From Mesostigma viride (lineage: Eukaryota > Streptophyta > Mesostigmatophyceae > Mesostigmatales > Mesostigmataceae), in assembly GCA_009746045.1 (NCBI GenBank), contig RPFO01001480.1:32501-60953 (forward strand): a DNA stretch of 28,453 nt, written 5' to 3'. The position numbers were made by a program, and so were the translations under genes. Of the stretch, positions 20,191 to 28,453 are shown in pieces. The notes beneath the pieces were generated by a model that saw only the letters and a list, made by a program, of their open reading frames with translations, searched no databases and was not told where the DNA came from. Every line of letters begins with the position of its first letter. Positions within the stretch are counted from its first letter, which is position 1.

Positions 20191-20666
20191 TTGCACCGTA
20201 GCGAACACCTACCTATGCATCCATCCTTCACACATGAAGTGTGCACCGGAACCTCCCCCCTTGCACATGAAGTTCAATTCAGAGAAAAGCTGGCATGCTG
20301 CCGCGACAAGTATGCCGCTACACGCCAGGAGGTCGGCCATGCATTGCAGCGAAGTTCATCTTCTGGTACCGGAACTCCATAGTGATATAGCGAGGCACAT
20401 TCATGCAGATTTGTGTCGTGCGATGTCTTTCCATGGCATAAAACTTCCCATGGCCCGCGTTTCGGCGGGCGACTGGGCAAGCGGAGTCCATATGAAAAAG
20501 GACAATGGGGAGGACTGCGGTCCCGCCCTTCCCCCCCCCATTTATACTAGAAAGTGCGGACCTGTCGAATTATGGCCGGATCCACGGCGGTAAGTACGGT
20601 CTGAAGGTGATTGCAATAGTGTTGTGCAATACAGTGCGTGTGATCATATTCAAAAGCTGCAACCTG
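20191..20666. other. 5' flank of the TTM gene, no other gene seen
   Basis: This region should hold the TTM promoter and 5' UTR (minus-strand transcription). I could not identify a TATA box or other convincing element. The overlapping short ORFs show no domain. Confidence 0.5.
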
Positions 20667-20674
20667 GCTGCAAG

Positions 20675-20688
20675 CAGTGTTTTTTTTA
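20675..20688 (+). repeat. hAT left terminal inverted repeat
   Basis: CAGTGTTTTTTTTA, an exact inverted match to 24783-24796. Confidence 0.93.
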
Positions 20689-20701
20689 GTGGCGATACAC
20701 C

Positions 20702-20873
20702 GCCAAATGTGGCGGTGTGGCACTTTTTTTGGCAAAATGTGGCGTTGCCACCCACTTTGACAGGGCTCCCAAGAAGCCACAATTTGGCCGTGCTGTTCTA
20801 CTTCGTAGTTTCGTTTCGCCACAGGGTGGCCGTGCCTGAAGTTTACTCTAGTACAGGTTACGCCACAATTGGC
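20702..20873. promoter_or_regulatory. hAT left subterminal palindrome cluster
   Basis: Interrupted palindromes of the form GCCACA-N-TGGC: GCCAAATGTGGC (20702), GGCAAAATGTGGC (20731), GCCACAATTTGGC (20776), GCCACAGGGTGGC (20818) and GCCACAATTGGC (20862). Subterminal repeats are the usual transposase binding sites of hAT elements; binding here is inferred. Confidence 0.75.
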
Positions 20874-21369
20874 GGTGTCAGCCGGTCTTCCGGTCGGCGT
20901 TCCGCCACAAGCCTCCCTAGTACTAGACTACTACTATGAGTACTACTATGACTGACTGACTGCATAGTGCATGTACAGTACGTAGAGCCCGGCCGGCGGC
21001 CAAGTGCCAAGTGGCAAGTGGCCCGCTGCCCGAGACCAGAGCACGGAGAGTGCACTGTGCAGACTGCAGCTTGTGTGCATTTCATTAACTGCATTTTCAC
21101 GACAGCTGGCTCATATAACAGCTGGCGAGTGGCGGCCTGGCGCCTCAGTATTAAGTCACTCGCCAGCCATACTGCATTGACTAATGTGTTTCGACTTTCG
21201 GCACTAGTAATCGTTGTTGTTAATTTACCAAGTAGGAAAAATCCATGGCAGACGCTGGGCCGTTTAGGCCACCTGGGCCGCCGCAGGTAGTGAGGGAGGA
21301 GGAGAGAGAAGAAATAGTGTGTTTTATGGCACCGGGCTTGGCCGGAAGCCTTTGGCCCTCCCAGCCGGA

Positions 21370-23849
21370 ATGCGATGCAAACCAATCTTTCCAGGTCCGA
21401 ATGGAGCCTCCATTGTCGTTGGGAAAACCAAGGCGACGGTAGAGATCGCTCCCGAGGAGGCGAAAAGGCTTAGGTCGAAGGAGACGCGGGCTGCTGCTCG
21501 GCGGGTAGAGAGTGAGGGGGCGCCCGAACATCCCGAGGTGATAGGGGCAGACGCGAACTACATCAAGGTCAGCATTAAGGTCATGGACGGGGAAGTGGGG
21601 TCCGATGTGCCTTCGAATGGATGTGATGCGCCCCTCATTTCCTTGGTGCTGCTTTCCATTTTCGTAGCGCCACCTGCCAAGAGGGATTGGAAGGGCGCGG
21701 ATGCCAATAGGAAGTGGAAACCCGAATGGGGGCTGCGTTTCCCATGGTTGCGCTATGACGAAGAGAAGGACGAAGCATACTGCGGCCCTTGCCGTGATGC
21801 CAAGGTCACCATCGGGCTGGGTAGGGGGACCAAGGTTTTCAAGATCGACACTTTCAAGACACACGTTGTGGCTGACTCTCACGTGGCCGCCATTGCGAAG
21901 GAGAAGAGCGAGTGCCTGCGGGTGTATTCAGGGGAGGAGAGGAGCACGCAGAGCCGGCAGAGGCAGACGGTCATGGGCGAGTTTGCCCCCCCCCTGGTCA
22001 GCTGAGCAAGTCCGACCGACTTAAGCTCAAGCAGTTCAAGGCGATGGCGTACACCCTGGCGAAGGGTAAGCCTATGACTGATTATGAGTCGCTGCCAACG
22101 CTCCTTTGCGAATACGAGGAGATGAGGGACGCGCTCCCCTCCCACCATTGGACTGACGGCTCAGGTTGGGAGATGGCGGAGGCGTTGGATGCCGTGTTGC
22201 TTGCTGACCTTAAGGCAAGGGTCGCCGCGGCTAGGTATGTCGCGGTCACCGTCGATGAGTCCAAGGCCAATGATAACGTAGAATTCATGTCGGTGGAGGT
22301 GGCTTTTGTGGAGGATGGAATAAAGCAGCAGGAGTTTGTCACGCTAAAAAAGGTGACTGCGGTGGACGCCCTCTCCCTGCACAACGAGCTGTGCATAGTA
22401 ATGCGAGGCATGCTCGGAATCACGGACGATCAGCTCGTGGTGAAGCTGGTTGGCTTCGGGTCAGATGGGGCATCGGTGATGATGGGGCAGCGGAAGGGTG
22501 TCGGGAAGAAGCTCTTGATGAGCAATGCACCCTTCCTCGTGCCCATGCACTGCGCGCCGCACAAGCTCAGCCTGATAGCGAACGAGCTCAAGGGGAACTC
22601 CTTGTTTGCGCGGGTGGAGTCAATCCTCAAGTCAGCACACAACTGGGTGGCGCACTCAGCCATGAAGTCAGAGCAACTGAAGATGTGGCAGGGGATGCTG
22701 GGCACGGGTGGCCGGAAGCTGCAGCGCGTGTCCGACACACGCTGGCTTAGCGTGCAGGGGTGCCTCAACACGTTCCGCATTGAGTATCCTGCGATCGCCA
22801 TGTGCTTGGCCACCTACCAACACAAGGAAGTGGAGCAAATGGCAGCAGCACAGGACTTGCTAGCCAACATGCTGGACATTGACACCCAGCTCGGGGTGGT
22901 CGTGTTCGCGCGCATGCTGGATGCCATGAATTTCTTGGTCAAGCAGTGCCAGCAGCAGGACCTGCAGCTCGACACCCTTGCCCATGCGATCGAGGACTGC
23001 AAGACAACAATCCGTGATGAGTATGTGGAAGGGCCCAAGGTGTTCACTGGGACCCTCTGGAAGGGGTTTATAGACTTGGATGCCGACACGTCACCCTTTC
23101 TCACCGACCGCGGCGAGGTTTTCCGCAACTGCCAGGAAATGGAACACCCGGTAACATGTCAAACGGTGCACGAGGCCTCGGGTTCTCGGGCTCGCTACGT
23201 TTCAGTGGCAAGTGTCACGGAGGAGGAGTTCAGACTCCGCGTAATTGCTGCGCAGGAGCAGGCTACCGCTGCGGCCAAGGTGGTGCTGGACGACTTCGAT
23301 ATCCGATTCCCACCAAACGGTCTGCTCTCCGCGATGTCCATTTTGCAGCCAGGCTGGTGGACTGAGAAGGAGCGCGACGTGGCCGAGGTGCAGAAACAAG
23401 TTCAGGTGCTCAAGCGCAAGTTTGCTGTGGGGGTCACCATGGTGAATGGGAAGAAGGTGGGCCCACTGATTTCCCCGTCCCTCCTGGATGACCAGCTCGA
23501 CTCCTTTATGCTCATGATGAAGAGCAACAGCCAGGAGTACACGTCCGCAAGGGCGTTGTGGAAGGTTTTGTTGACCAACCCGCTCATGCACGAGTTTGTG
23601 GGGGCGTATCTGCAGCTGGCAGAGTTGATGCTGCTCCTCCCTCTTACCAGCGTGGAGAATGAGCGGAGGTTCAGCCACATGAATTTCATTAAGAGCGATA
23701 TTCGCAACCGCCTTCTCGAGCGCCATCTGAACGTGGCGGTCCGCATCTTTGCATGCAGCTCTTCATACGAAGACATGCCGATCCAGGCGGCATATGCAGT
23801 GTGGTCTGCGGAGAAGGGCCGCCGCGCAACCGGCAGTGTTCTTACTTAA
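21370..23849 (+). CDS. hAT transposase (BED/TTF-type zinc finger, RNase H-like core, hATC dimerisation region), one frameshift
   Basis: Cuts and inserts the element through an RNase H-like DDE core. The first frame (ATG 21370 to about 21990) gives a basic N-terminus and a BED/TTF-type finger: CGPC near 21782, then FKTHVVADSH with H-x5-H spacing. The second frame (to 23849) has VTVDES (Asp codon 22254), GSDGASVMMG (Asp codon 22464), CAPH (the insertion-domain CxxH), DTRWLS, and the C-terminal TSVENERRFS (Glu codon 23661). Thus all three acidic residues are visible. The frames meet at a C9 run near 21986; the upstream frame stops at TGA 22003-22005. A one-base slip in the run restores the frame, so this is a young mutation, a sequencing error, or a -1 slippage site. 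Upstream of 21370 there is no in-frame ATG after the stop at 21265; an unannotated 5' exon starting at ATG 21245 in another frame is possible. Confidence 0.92.
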
Positions 23850-24659
23850 ATACATAATTGCTTATATGATTCCTTGCTGCTAGCTACTAAGTTTTCTTAT
23901 TTTCTGTGCTTTCCGCGGAATCTCAAATTTTGGGCAGCTAGCGTTTTCAAGTTTGTTGCCCGGCCTTCTGACGACAACGTAATTGCTTACATTGTCCCCG
24001 CCATCGGCATGTAGTCAAGTGTGCAAGCTAGTCATGGCTTCGCTTTTAGAGGGGCGTAATTATTAATGAACTTTAAATAAAATGATGAGGCCACCAATGA
24101 GCAATTGCGAATGAGCCATAATCCTTATTATTCGTTCATGACGGAATCACGGAAACTAGGAAGCCAAACATTACTAAGTCGGTCGTGAGAAGTAATACTG
24201 CGCCAATACAACAAATTAAGTAAGTTCAAAGCACACAGTGCTTTTTTTTGAATTTATTCTCGCGTGACGTAGTGATTTCATAAATTTAGTACGGCCGCTT
24301 ACTGAAGCTTATGAGCTGACTAACTTTCAGTTGACTTTTGACTGAGTAACCTCACTTCATAGTAGACTGAAACTAATTAGGTAACTATAGTGCATCCTTA
24401 GTCTCATTATTTAACGCGTTAGTAAACACTACACCTTCATAGGTTTTTATACTTTTCATTTAAGTAGGAAGACACAAGTGCAATTGAAGTATGATGAGAA
24501 TGGGGCTGCCCGCCAGCAGGCCGGGCAGCCGGCGGCCCGGCGCCCGGCGCCGATGCCTGAGACGGAGACGCTCGCCCGCCTTGTGTACAGCCAGTACGGC
24601 GCCGCGCCGCGCTGACCCCACTGCCGGCAGGGTCATTTGCTGCACCAAAAAGCCAGCCC
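23850..24659 (+). other. hAT 3' non-coding region
   Basis: AT-rich DNA without a gene, ending in a short very GC-rich block (about 24508-24630, GCCGGGCAGCCGGCGG-like) that can fold on itself. It contains AATAAA at 24076-24081, 227 bases past the stop, a possible polyadenylation signal. Confidence 0.55.
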
Positions 24660-24757
24660 GCCACACGTGGCCGTGCCAAGCCCAATTTTAATTGGCTTAA
24701 AGCCACACATTGGCCGAGTAAACTGAAGTTTTCATAGTTCGAAACGCCACAAGTGGC
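24660..24757. promoter_or_regulatory. hAT right subterminal palindrome cluster
   Basis: GCCACACGTGGC (24660), GCCACACATTGGC (24702) and GCCACAAGTGGC (24746), the same motif as on the left side. Confidence 0.75.
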
Positions 24758-24782
24758 CTAGCGCCACTAGTAGCGAAAACCT

Positions 24783-24796
24783 TAAAAAAAACACTG
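24783..24796 (-). repeat. hAT right terminal inverted repeat
   Basis: TAAAAAAAACACTG, followed directly by the GCTGCAAG target duplication. Confidence 0.93.
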
Positions 24797-24804
24797 GCTG
24801 CAAG

Positions 24805-25425
24805 CTATTTACTACTGCTGCTATCAGTTCAGTTCACTTCAGTCCAGCAACAACAACAACTGCTATCAGTCAGTCAGTCAGTCAGTCAGTTGGATCCCGC
24901 GCCGCACATGAGCCAGCAGAGTCTACAGCTGTTGTTGTTGTTGTTGTTGTGTCCCACGCCGCACGCGCGGGAATAAACTCAACTCAACTCAACTCAACGC
25001 CGCACATGGGCAGCAGAGAATCTACAGTAAAAGAGTCTCCAGTATGGCGTTAGAGGGCCGGAATATATTTAGTGCATAGTACATACTGGATTCCCTAGGG
25101 CCTGTATATGTGAATATATTCCCTGGGGCCAGGGGCTAGGACGTGGAAATAACTGACTTAACTGTCTTAGGGCCTATGTGTAACCTAATCAGCAGTCGCT
25201 CGAGAGTCGAGATCGCTCCCGCTACAGTAGGGCTCCGCTCAGCAAAAAAATGGACATGACGTTTCCGATTTCATCATCACAGCAAGTCGAGGCTCAAACT
25301 ATCGACTGTGGAAGAAGGCTGCCAAAGGACGCACAGCCCGCAGGTTTCTCGCACGGCTGTCCTAGAATACTTTTGCATTTGACCCCACAGGAATTCCGGC
25401 GTTGCCAACCTAAAAGGCGCTTTTA
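24805..25425. other. Spacer with short microsatellites, no gene seen
   Basis: Contains (CAA)n at 24849-24862, CAGT repeats at 24865-24890, (GTT)n at 24931-24950 and AACTC repeats at 24974-24998. This region lies just 5' of the sulfotransferase-like gene and may hold its promoter; no element could be assigned. Confidence 0.6.
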
Positions 25426-25466
25426 GTGATGGAAATGGACGCAAGCGTGCCCGGAGAGTCAGAACC

Positions 25467-26174
25467 ATGCATAGGGGGCAGGTTTACGTGGGCGGAGAGG
25501 CACCCACCGATGGCGTTGCAGACCCGTTTGACGCATTCAATGGCAAGGAGAAAGTGGTCGCCTACCCGGCGCGTTGGAGACTGGCCCGAATTTCCCAGGT
25601 TCTGCTGCTGGGCTCCATTCTATTCCTCGCGTTCGTTATCACCATGACAATGCGGGAGGAAAAATGTCCTTACAGCGAAGACGAGCAAGTCGGAGAAGGC
25701 GGTAACCCAGTGGCAGACAACTCGTACGTGCCCAGTGCAACCGAGATCTTCCCCGGCGGCATTAATCCCCCGGTAGAGTCAGAGTCCATGGAGCAAGCAA
25801 CCATCGTTTCCTCTCGCACGCCGTTCCTGTGCCGGTCCTGGCTGCCGATGGATCCCCGCCGCCAGTCGCGCCCGGGTGCATCACCGGACGTCTCCTCCGG
25901 CATCCCTCTATTGAAGGTCTCACGTAGGATGGACAGTTCTGGCCACGAGTGTCAGATGACGGTGGACGACGACTTCCCGGTTTTGAGTCAGGCCCCTCTA
26001 GCCATCCACATCGCGCACCACAAAACGGGGAGCCAATGGATGGCGAGGATATTCCGGTCGTATACAAAAGACTTCCAGCTTCGGCCTGAGGCGCGTCCCT
26101 TACTCCCGCATGATGGATGCCAGAATGAACAGTTTGCGGTTGTTAATTATCCTTTCCCCTGTAGATTGAATTGA
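25467..26174 (+). CDS. Probable sulfotransferase, type II membrane protein, N-terminal exon(s)
   Basis: Sulfotransferases move sulfate from PAPS to a carbohydrate, protein or small molecule; Golgi members are type II membrane proteins. The 235-codon frame starts at ATG 25467 with a 40-residue cytosolic stretch, then one hydrophobic segment at about 43-62 (SQVLLLGSILFLAFVITM) and a low-complexity lumenal stem. Near residues 180-191, IHIAHHKTGSQW resembles the 5'-phosphosulfate-binding loop (K-T-G-S/T) at the beginning of sulfotransferase domains. The frame ends at 26174, only some 45 residues later, so the rest of the catalytic domain is missing. Most likely a splice donor lies before the stop (for example near 26134) and the gene continues beyond what I can trace; truncation is the alternative. 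The family call rests on one motif plus topology. Confidence 0.6.
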   Translation: MHRGQVYVGGEAPTDGVADPFDAFNGKEKVVAYPARWRLARISQVLLLGSILFLAFVITMTMREEKCPYSEDEQVGEGGNPVADNSYVPSATEIFPGGINPPVESESMEQATIVSSRTPFLCRSWLPMDPRRQSRPGASPDVSSGIPLLKVSRRMDSSGHECQMTVDDDFPVLSQAPLAIHIAHHKTGSQWMARIFRSYTKDFQLRPEARPLLPHDGCQNEQFAVVNYPFPCRLN

Positions 26175-26835
26175 CGCCACTATTTTTTAAGTCATCCTCG
26201 TTGCTCAAGTCAAAGAGGCATTTCTTTTTTCCAAGGGAGAAGGGTAGTTGCTTGGCACGGACTAATGTTAGTATTGTCCCCCGGGCCCATGCGCGCCACC
26301 ACGGCATGGCGCCAGCATCCACCAGTACCGATTGGCAATCCAAAAACCCCTGTTTGTCTGGCTGTTGAGAGGGTTCGGTGCGCTGACACCTGTGCCTGCA
26401 TGCAAGTCTCCAAGTTCAGGCATCACCCAACCGTGTGGCGACTGTACCCCTGTCATTACCCAACCGTACGGCTAATGTACCGCTCTCTACTACCGTGCCG
26501 CCATCTTCATTACAGCATGGCTGTGTCCCGTGCACAGAGAAATTAAGAAGTCTATAGCATCGTATATTGCTTTTGTGGACGCTGGAGAGGTCCTGCCAGG
26601 CACCAGCCGCTTGTGTCGACATGGCAGCTTACACCAACCACACCATGTGGCATTGCCCTCTGTTTGCCTTCCTCTTGCTGCGCACGCCTGTACGCCTTTC
26701 ACTCCCTTGCATGTCTTTTTTCGCACGCTTGGATGCCTTAAACTGCATTGCACACCTTTTTGGAGAAGATGAAGGTCCTTTGGTGCGATGCTCTTGCACC
26801 TTGTTGTCTACCCTCGTTGTCTGGCTGGATGATAA
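26175..26835. other. Possible intron or downstream part of the sulfotransferase-like gene, no exon recognised
   Basis: Short ORFs only. ACCGTGTGGCGACTGTACC-like and ACCGTACGGCTAATGTACC-like segments at about 26431 and 26462 form a small degenerate duplication. No sulfotransferase C-terminal motif was recognised. Confidence 0.45.
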
Positions 26836-28453
26836 CCCTTTCCCCCCTTTCCCCCCTTTCCCCCCTTTCCCCCCTTTCCCCCTTTCCCCCTTTCCCCCTT
26901 TCCCCCTTTCCCCCTTTCCCCCTTTCCCCCTTTCCCCCTTTCCCCCTTTCCCCCCTTTCCCCCTTTCCCCCTTTCCCCCCTTTCCCCCTTTCCCCCCTTT
27001 CCCCCTTTCCCCCTTTCCCCCTTTCCCCCTTTCCCCCCTTTCCCCCCTTTCCCCCTTTCCCCCTTTCCCCCTTTCCCCCCTTTCCCCCCTTTCCCCCTTT
27101 CCCCCCTTTCCCCCCTTTCCCCCTTTCCCCCTTTCCCCCCTTTCCCCCCTTTCCCCCCTTTCCCCCTTTCCCCCCTTTCCCCCCTTTCCCCCTTTCCCCC
27201 CTTTCCCCCCTTTCCCCTTTCCCCCCTTTCCCCCTTTCCCCCCTTTCCCCCCTTTCCCCCTTTCCCCCTTTCCCCCTTTCCCCCTTTCCCCTTTCCCCCC
27301 TTTCCCCCCTTTCCCCCCTTTCCCCCTTTCCCCCTTTCCCCCTTTCCCTTTCCCCCTTTCCCCCCTTTCCCCCTTTCCCCCCTTTCCCCCTTTCCCCCTT
27401 TCCCCCTTTCCCCCTTTCCCCCCTTTCCCCCCTTTCCCCCCTTTCCCCCTTTCCCCCTTTCCCCCTTTCCCCCCTTTCCCCCTTTCCCCCCTTTCCCCCT
27501 TTCCCCCTTTCCCCCTTTCCCCCTTTCCCCCCTTTCCCCCTTTCCCCCTTTCCCCCTTTCCCCCTTTCCCCCCTTTCCCCCCTTTCCCCCTTTCCCCCCT
27601 TTCCCCTTTCCCCCCTTTCCCCCTTTCCCCCCTTTCCCCCTTTCCCCCTTTCCCCCCTTTCCCCCTTTCCCCTTTCCCCTTTCCCCCTTTCCCCCTTTCC
27701 CCCTTTCCCCCTTTCCCCCCTTTCCCCCCTTTCCCCCCTTTCCCCCTTTCCCCCCTTTCCCCCCTTTCCCCCTTTCCCCCTTTCCCCCTTTCCCCTTTCC
27801 CCCTTTCCCCCTTTCCCCCCTTTCCCCCTTTCCCCCTTTCCCCTTCCCCCTTTCCCCCCTTTCCCCCTTTCCCCCCTTTCCCCCTTTCCCCCCTTTCCCC
27901 CTTTCCCCCTTTCCCCCCTTTCCCCCCTTTCCCCCTTCCCCCCTTTCCCCCCTTTCCCCCTTTCCCCCCTTTCCCCCTTTCCCCCCTTTCCCCCCTTTCC
28001 CCCCTTTCCCCCTTTCCCCCTTTCCCCCCTTTCCCCTTTCCCCCCTTTCCCCTTTCCCCCTTTCCCCCCTTTCCCCCTTTCCCCCTTTCCCCCCTTTCCC
28101 CCTTTCCCTTTCCCCCTTTCCCCCTTTCCCCCTTTCCCCTTCCCCCTTTCCCCCCTTTCCCCCTTTCCCCCCTTTCCCCCCTTTCCCCTTTCCCCCCTTT
28201 CCCCCCTTCCCCTTTCCCCCTTTCCCCCTTTCCCCCTTTCCCCCTTTCCCCCCCTTTCCCCCTTTCCCCCTTTCCCCTTTCCCCCTTTCCCCCTTTCCCC
28301 CCCTTCCCCCTTTCCCCTTTCCCCTTTCCCCCCTTTCCCCCCTTTCCCCCTTTCCCCCTTTCCCCCTTTCCCCCCTTTCCCCCTTTCCCCTTTCCCCCCT
28401 TTCCCCCTTTCCCCCCTTTCCCCCTTTCCCCCTTTCCCCCCTTTCCCCCTTTC
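26836..28453. repeat. TTTCCCC-TTTCCCCCC pyrimidine satellite
   Basis: About 1.6 kb composed only of C and T, as T3 followed by four to seven C (occasionally T2), continuing to the end of the window. The complementary strand is AAAGGGGG-like and could form quadruplexes or triplex DNA. Unit length varies from 7 to 9 with no obvious higher-order period. Confidence 0.97.

Larger units (their letters stand above)
20667..24804 (+). mobile_element. Full-length hAT DNA transposon with perfect 8-bp target duplication
   Basis: The element spans 20675-24796 (4122 bp). Its ends are CAGTGTTTTTTTTA and the exact inverted complement, and it is flanked by identical GCTGCAAG at 20667-20674 and 24797-24804. 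An 8-bp duplication and CAGTG-type ends are diagnostic of hAT. It carries one transposase gene on the + strand and clustered subterminal palindromes at both ends. The perfect duplication suggests a fairly recent insertion. Confidence 0.96.

Noticed and set aside
20191-20208. Upstream start of the TTM frame at a GTG
   Set aside because: A non-ATG start is not expected in a nuclear gene; the first in-frame ATG is at 20190.
21220-23776. Antisense ORFs opposite the hAT transposase
   Set aside because: They mirror the high-GC transposase reading frame and have no domain of their own.
24437-24706. Small Arg/Ala-rich ORFs near the hAT right end
   Set aside because: They come from a very GC-rich non-coding block with no motif and lie within the transposon 3' region.
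26836-28453. Chromosome-end telomere
   Set aside because: At a right-hand chromosome end the + strand should be G-rich; here it is C-rich, the unit is not a known plant or algal telomere repeat, and unit length varies.

Overview
This is nuclear eukaryotic DNA: multi-exon genes with GT-AG and GC-AG introns, LINE and hAT elements, and many satellites. The best guide to the organism is a plant-type uridine-kinase/CYTH fusion gene (TTM1/TTM2 family) beside a sulfotransferase-like type II membrane protein. A GC-rich green alga, perhaps prasinophyte-like, fits best, but I cannot fix the species from sequence alone.

Layout. 1-1300 is a degenerate G/T-rich satellite. 1310-2290 is gene-free and holds two related hairpins. 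2326-5030 holds two 5'-truncated, decayed LINE copies on the + strand, with hairpin plus AATT-type tails and a 232-bp ATCC array between them. 5032-8344 is a 3.3-kb long-TIR element flanked by TTAA, without a recognisable transposase, that carries a 0.7-kb TGTGCG-type satellite. 8346-9829 shows no gene. 9830-20190 (minus strand) is one 11-exon TTM1/2-like gene whose exons I could join with consistent phases into a 780-residue protein: N-terminal P-loop kinase domain, CYTH domain, low-complexity linker, C-terminal tail anchor. 20675-24796 is a full-length hAT transposon with a perfect 8-bp target duplication, 14-bp TIRs and one transposase gene broken only by a slip in a C9 run. 25467-26174 (+) is the first part of a probable sulfotransferase. 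26836-28453 is a pure pyrimidine array of TTTCCCC to TTTCCCCCC units that runs off the window.

The most unusual feature is inside the TTM gene. At least nine of its ten introns contain extra, decayed tandem copies of the neighbouring exon edge together with its splice site. Some introns copy the donor side of the upstream exon, some the acceptor side of the downstream exon, and some both. Intron 7 holds about five such copies, one of them an open, phase-0, 51-nt cassette with both splice sites. This suggests that introns in this genome grow by tandem duplication across exon-intron junctions, and that the gene carries a reservoir of decoy or alternative mini-exons.

The two protein-coding host genes have no obvious functional link. 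The rest of the window is repeat-rich intergenic DNA shaped by transposons and microsatellite expansion.
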